Shown: piece after piece, positions 60,396-64,000 of the stretch
How positions within the stretch are numbered: the first letter of the stretch is position 1
Layout of the letters: each line of letters starts with the position of its first letter
Assembly: GCA_029891345.1 (NCBI GenBank)
Contig: CM057002.1
Location: forward strand, 16,676,295-16,740,294
Direction of reading: 5' to 3'
Length of the DNA: 64,000 nt
Source of the DNA: Dryococelus australis
Taxonomy: Eukaryota > Arthropoda > Insecta > Phasmatodea > Phasmatidae
The notes under the pieces: generated by a model
Seen by the model: the letters and a program-made list of their open reading frames with translations, nothing else
What the model was told of the DNA's origin: nothing
Databases searched by the model: none
Made by a program: the position numbers and the translations under genes

Positions 60396-62469
60396 CCGAA
60401 CCTCTCTTATACATCATTTTTGTAAGATTGCCACAGGAAATAAATAAATAAAATAAAGATTTTTATATCTCGGAAAAACAATCAACCGATTCCTCCCTAT
60501 TTATACAAACATTTAGAACTACGGTTCTGGGTCTATATGATCCCACCAAGGAGCTGTCTATACAGCATGACACATCAAAAGATGGGCTGAGGTGCTGCTT
60601 GATGTGTGGTGATCAGCCAGTCAGCTACACATCACAAAGCCTGTCGCTGGCTGAAAAGAACTATGCACAACTGGAGAAGGAGATGCTGAGCACTGTGTTT
60701 GCTACCAAAGAGTTCAACCATTATATATATATATAATAGGAGTGTGTCACAGTGCACACAGATCACAAACCATTGGTCCTAGTGTTCAACAGGAACATTG
60801 TGGATGATTAATAGTCAGACTACAGCGAATGAAGATTAAACTACTACACTATACATTAGTTGTGGAGTATCTGCCTGGAAAACGCATGAATGTAGCAGAC
60901 CACCTGCCAAGAGTGGGATCGCAGTGATGAAGAGTTTACCGATGAGATGGTTCGTCTAGTGAGCATGTGTGTGACATTGTTCAGGTGTCATCAACGAGGA
61001 AGAATGAGTTCAGGTAGGAAACAGCTAAGGATGCAATGCTACATGAAGTCATGCATTACTACCAGACAGGGTGGCCTGAGCACAAAAAGCAGGTAAGCCA
61101 GAAGGTTCAAGTGCACTTTGTAGGCAATGACACAGTTTGCATGTTGGCAAGGGTTTGCCATTTTTGAATGACCGCATTGTGAACCAGTAAAAATGAGACA
61201 GCAAATGCTTGCCTTACTCCATGAGGGCCTTGAGAGGACTAAGACATGTGCTAGGCAAGTACTATATTGGCCCAATGTGTCAGTGGACATTGAGTCGTTG
61301 GTAAATAGGTGTGTTCTATGTCAGAAGTTAAGAAGCAGAAATCCGACAGAGCCCCCTATTATTCTTCCCATATCTGAGCTGCCATTCGAAAAGGTTGGTG
61401 GTTATCTATGTGAATACGGAGGCAGTAGCTAAATGGTTGTGGTTAACTAGTATTCCAAGTAGATTGAATTGGTGCCTGTGTAAAATAAGCAGTTTAGTGC
61501 AGTCATAAGTGGTCTGAAGTCTACGTTCGCCACTCACAGCATTCCGAAACATATTGTGCCTTATAATATGCCTTTCAGCTCATACAAATACAAGCAGTTT
61601 GCAAGGCAGTGGGATTTTGAGGTTGTAAAAACAAGTCTCCACTACCCAAAGTCGAATGGACAGGAAGAACGAGCATTTCAGATTGCAAAGAACATACTGA
61701 AAAGTGCACAGATCCAGGTGGTGATCTGCCAATCATGCTACTGAAGTACAGTAACACTCCTATGGCTAGACTAGGCTTGTCACCTGCACAGATTTGAATG
61801 AGTCGATGGGTGAGGACGAAGCTACCCACAGTGGCAAATTTGCTGGAACCTCACATGCCCAAAAAGGTAGCCGAGGCACTGCAGAGCAAACAAGCAAAGA
61901 GCAAGTAATGGTATGATCTGAGAGCAAGAGAGAAGAAAGAATTACCTCTGCAGACCAGAGTCCTGTTACTTCGAGATGGGCAGTGGGAACCAGCTGAGAT
62001 TGTGGAAAAAGCGTCGACTCCGAGGTCATACATAGTTCGAGAACAAGATGGCTGGCAAATTTGAAAACATTCCCAACACTTGCGACCATCCAGCCTAGCT
62101 CCTGCAGAGCATAGAAAAGGGCTAGTCTGGACTCTGATTTCAAGGGGTTTCCACCTGAAGACAGGGCAGGAGGGGTGTCAAAAGAGTTACTAGAAATAAG
62201 TGCACAGGAAACCAGCCTGCAGAACAAGGAAGCCCCGTCCAAATGGAAGGAACATGGGAAGTTGCCAGTACGCACAAGGTGCAGATGGGAAACTAGATTG
62301 CCAGCAAAATACAGAGACTAATGCCTGTAGTGTAGGCACAACTGATCTAGTTTGTTTTGTTAATGTCCTTGTAAGAGGGAGACTTGATATATTTATGTTT
62401 GTTTCTTCAATTGTGTGTGTAGCTGCAAGGTTATGTAAAATGTCATTAATTAATTATTAAAGGGTAAGG

Positions 62470-62498
62470 TGTTGTGATTGTAAGTTAGCAGATGTGTA

Positions 62499-62551
<53 letters not shown>

Positions 62552-62671
62552 CCTATAATTGTGGATCTGAGTGGTCATGAAAATAGAATGGCCTTGGTAG
62601 GTAGACAACCAGTTATCTACATAATGTTGTACGTCATTTGAGATTTAATAAAATATTACAAAAACATAACA
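62470..62671 (+). repeat. 3' LTR of the Ty3/gypsy fossil
   Basis: It starts TGTTGTGATTGTAAG directly after the polypurine tract and ends ACAAAAACATAACA, giving the expected TG...CA borders over 202 bases. An AATAAA signal lies near 62,647. A (GT)n run fills 62,501-62,548, probably expanded from TGTGTATAGTGTG inside the LTR. No matching 5' LTR lies in the window, so the borders are inferred from one copy. Confidence 0.65.
62501..62548 (+). repeat. (GT)n microsatellite inside the LTR
   Basis: This is an uninterrupted 48-base GT run. Confidence 0.95.
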
Positions 62672-63246
62672 GCGAACCATATTGATTTTTCGCTAGGGCT
62701 GTGATGTGCACATCCATAAGCCCATGAGCTTCATATGCAGTAAAGAAAGTTTGTATCAAGAACAGAAGAGGGACTACTACAGCAGCGGATATGATTGTTC
62801 CAGCTAAGTTTGAACTATTTCTACAGCATGCAGCTCGTTTGAGTTTACAATTTTTTTTAATTCTGCACCACGGACAATTTTTTATACCATTTGCACACAG
62901 TTTAACACGACCTTCCTGAATGTCATTAAGAGATCTTGAGGTTTGAGACTGAGTGACGTTTTATTTTGAAAATCTATTTACAATAAAATCGTTTGAACAA
63001 GAATGCTAACTTAATTTGCCATTCTCTGATATAACATTTTTCTAGCTAGTGTTGGCATCAGGCACCTCTATTATTTATTGAATTGTAAAACAAGCACTTT
63101 AAAATTTGCATCATTGACACTATAATTTCATTTTCGAAGTCCATATCTGCACATGAAAGATTGTCTGATCACTCTATTATTCCAAATATTTCTTTTATCC
63201 ATTTATAAAATAAATGAGAAACTCTGACCTGCCACTGATTTCATTT

Positions 63247-63250
<4 letters not shown>

Positions 63251-63300
<50 letters not shown>

Positions 63301-63325
63301 TGTGAAATATATATATATATATATT
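63251..63325 (+). repeat. (TG)n followed by (AT)n microsatellite
   Basis: Forty-nine bases of TG, a short CTGTGAA break, then about 17 bases of AT and a T run. Confidence 0.95.
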
Positions 63326-63494
63326 TTTTTTTCTATTACATCCATCAGTTTTGGAACTTCCAGCAGAGAGGCGAGCCTGTGGAATCCTTTTCGATACCCC
63401 TCACTCCGTGTCTGGTCCATTAGACTGGAACCTTGTCATACCATTACTCTTTCTCCATATACATTGCCTAAGACTTCAGCATCCTGATTCGTAT

Positions 63495-63710
63495 CCTGTA
63501 ATGACCAAGGCAAATAAGCCTTGGTCATTACTATTCCAATTTCACATGTCCTTTGTTTGTTGCTTTGATCTTCATTATATCTTTTAGGGTTTTCCGATTG
63601 GGAGGCAAGGCCTCCCAACTCATCAGTCACCTTCTGATGTTTCTTTTCTAAGTTCTAGTCTATGTGTATTGGGAACACCAAGGTGTGTGGTGGGGCCGCT
63701 CCCACCACAA
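63495..63710. other. Cluster of short perfect hairpins
   Basis: Three perfect stem-loops lie in 215 bases. GTAATGACCAAGGC, loop AAATAA, GCCTTGGTCATTAC is near 63,498-63,531. TTGGGAGGC, loop AAG, GCCTCCCAA is near 63,598-63,618. GTGGTGGG, loop GCCGCT, CCCACCAC is near 63,687-63,708. A fourth small one, CATCAG/CTGATG, sits at about 63,620-63,640. On the minus strand CTGATGAG runs straight into the second stem, which is followed by TCGGAAAAC. This is close to the hammerhead ribozyme core (CTGATGA, stem II, GAAA) but with one extra base, and I found no partner for the remaining helix. A structured RNA or transposon end is possible; function is not shown. Confidence 0.6.
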
Positions 63711-63790
63711 TGTTTTTATAGCGGTTTTACCGTGCCACTACCAGTATAACTATTTTTTTCTTTAATCAGGTAATGGAAACCTTTATCTAT

Positions 63791-63916
63791 CTATGGAGGA
63801 GGATCTTTCACGAACTCTAGTGGATTTTCTCGAATCCATTCTTTGAATTCTTCCAGACATTTGCTTATATTTCTTGCAAACTCTTCCATTATCTTGGTAG
63901 TTTTTCTATTTGCCAT
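63791..63916 (-). CDS. 41-codon ORF beside the hairpin cluster
   Basis: The minus-strand ATG at 63,916 opens a frame ending in TAG at 63,791. It encodes MANRKTTKIMEEFARNISKC, then LEEFKEWIRENPLEFVKDPP and a final P. The peptide is charged, predicted mostly helical, with regularly spaced hydrophobics (IMEEFARNISKCLEEFKEWI), and ends in a proline turn. This looks less random than most frames of the region. It may be a short coding piece of an unrecognised mobile element that also contains the hairpins 80-300 bases downstream on the same strand. No family can be named and the frame is short enough to be chance. Confidence 0.3.
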   Translation of the reverse strand: MANRKTTKIMEEFARNISKCLEEFKEWIRENPLEFVKDPPP

Positions 63917-64000
63917 TATCTTTTAAGGTCTATTTCATTTTATTCTATTTCAAGCTTCCTACAAAGTTCAATTCTTATATCTTATATTCTTGGACATTCT

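Larger units (their letters stand above)
60465..62671 (+). mobile_element. Ty3/gypsy LTR retrotransposon fossil, 3' part with LTR
   Basis: Plus-strand landmarks occur in order. The RNase H region has YTSQSLSLAEKNYAQLEKEM (about 60,625-60,685) and VEYLPGKRMNVADHL (60,865-60,910). The integrase zinc-binding region has LYWPNVSVDIESLVNRCVLC, and its core has VKTSLHYPKSNGQEERAF. The integrase tail has RDGQWEPAEIVEKASTPRS (about 61,970-62,025). This set is typical of the gypsy elements called K02A2.6-like. A purine tract (AAAGGGTAAGG) precedes the LTR. The copy lacks gag, most of the reverse transcriptase and the 5' LTR, and has many interruptions. A TA-repeat lies inside it near 60,722. Confidence 0.85.

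Overview
The window is eukaryotic, intron-rich nuclear DNA, most likely from an arthropod. The single host gene I can reconstruct is SRRM1 (SRm160), a splicing co-activator, on the minus strand. Six of its coding exons lie here, from an ATG at 54,873 down to an SR-rich exon ending at 13,537, with introns of about 2.5 to 13 kb. The gene continues below 13,537 and was not followed further. Its N-terminus begins MMYTGT, the form I recall for insect proteins; vertebrates have a different start. The tRNA-headed SINEs, Tc1, piggyBac and P/THAP9-like transposases, a Helitron and Polinton remnants fit a large, repeat-rich insect genome. That placement is inference.

Layout. 1-3.1 kb: minus-strand Ty3/gypsy fossil. 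7.1-7.8 kb: Polinton integrase fossil. 8.6-9.2 kb: a terminal-inverted-repeat element. 10.6-12.4 kb: LTR-family fossil A. 13.5-54.9 kb: SRRM1. Its introns contain: intron 5, a SINE, a degenerate tandem repeat and LTR fossil B; intron 4, a 630-bp TIR element, a 2.5-kb purine-rich array interleaved with SINEs, LTR fossil C and a whole-length Tc1 element; intron 3, a P-element-like transposon split by LTR fossil D, a 3 x 68-bp tandem repeat and a Helitron with both ends; intron 2, a gag-like fossil; intron 1, a TTAA-flanked MITE, a perfect 44-bp palindrome and three SINEs. 55-64 kb lies upstream of SRRM1. It holds a Polinton DNA polymerase fossil, a piggyBac remnant, a LINE-like 3' end, a second Ty3/gypsy fossil with a recognisable 3' LTR, and at 63.5-63.9 kb a cluster of short perfect hairpins beside a 41-codon ORF.

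No operon-like cooperation is expected. SRRM1 works in nuclear mRNA processing and the rest is repeat sediment. The parts least explained by known families are the hairpin cluster with its small ORF at the right end, the SINE/purine macro-repeat at 26-29 kb, and the palindrome at 53.5 kb. Most remaining open frames are short, lack recognisable domains and look like chance.
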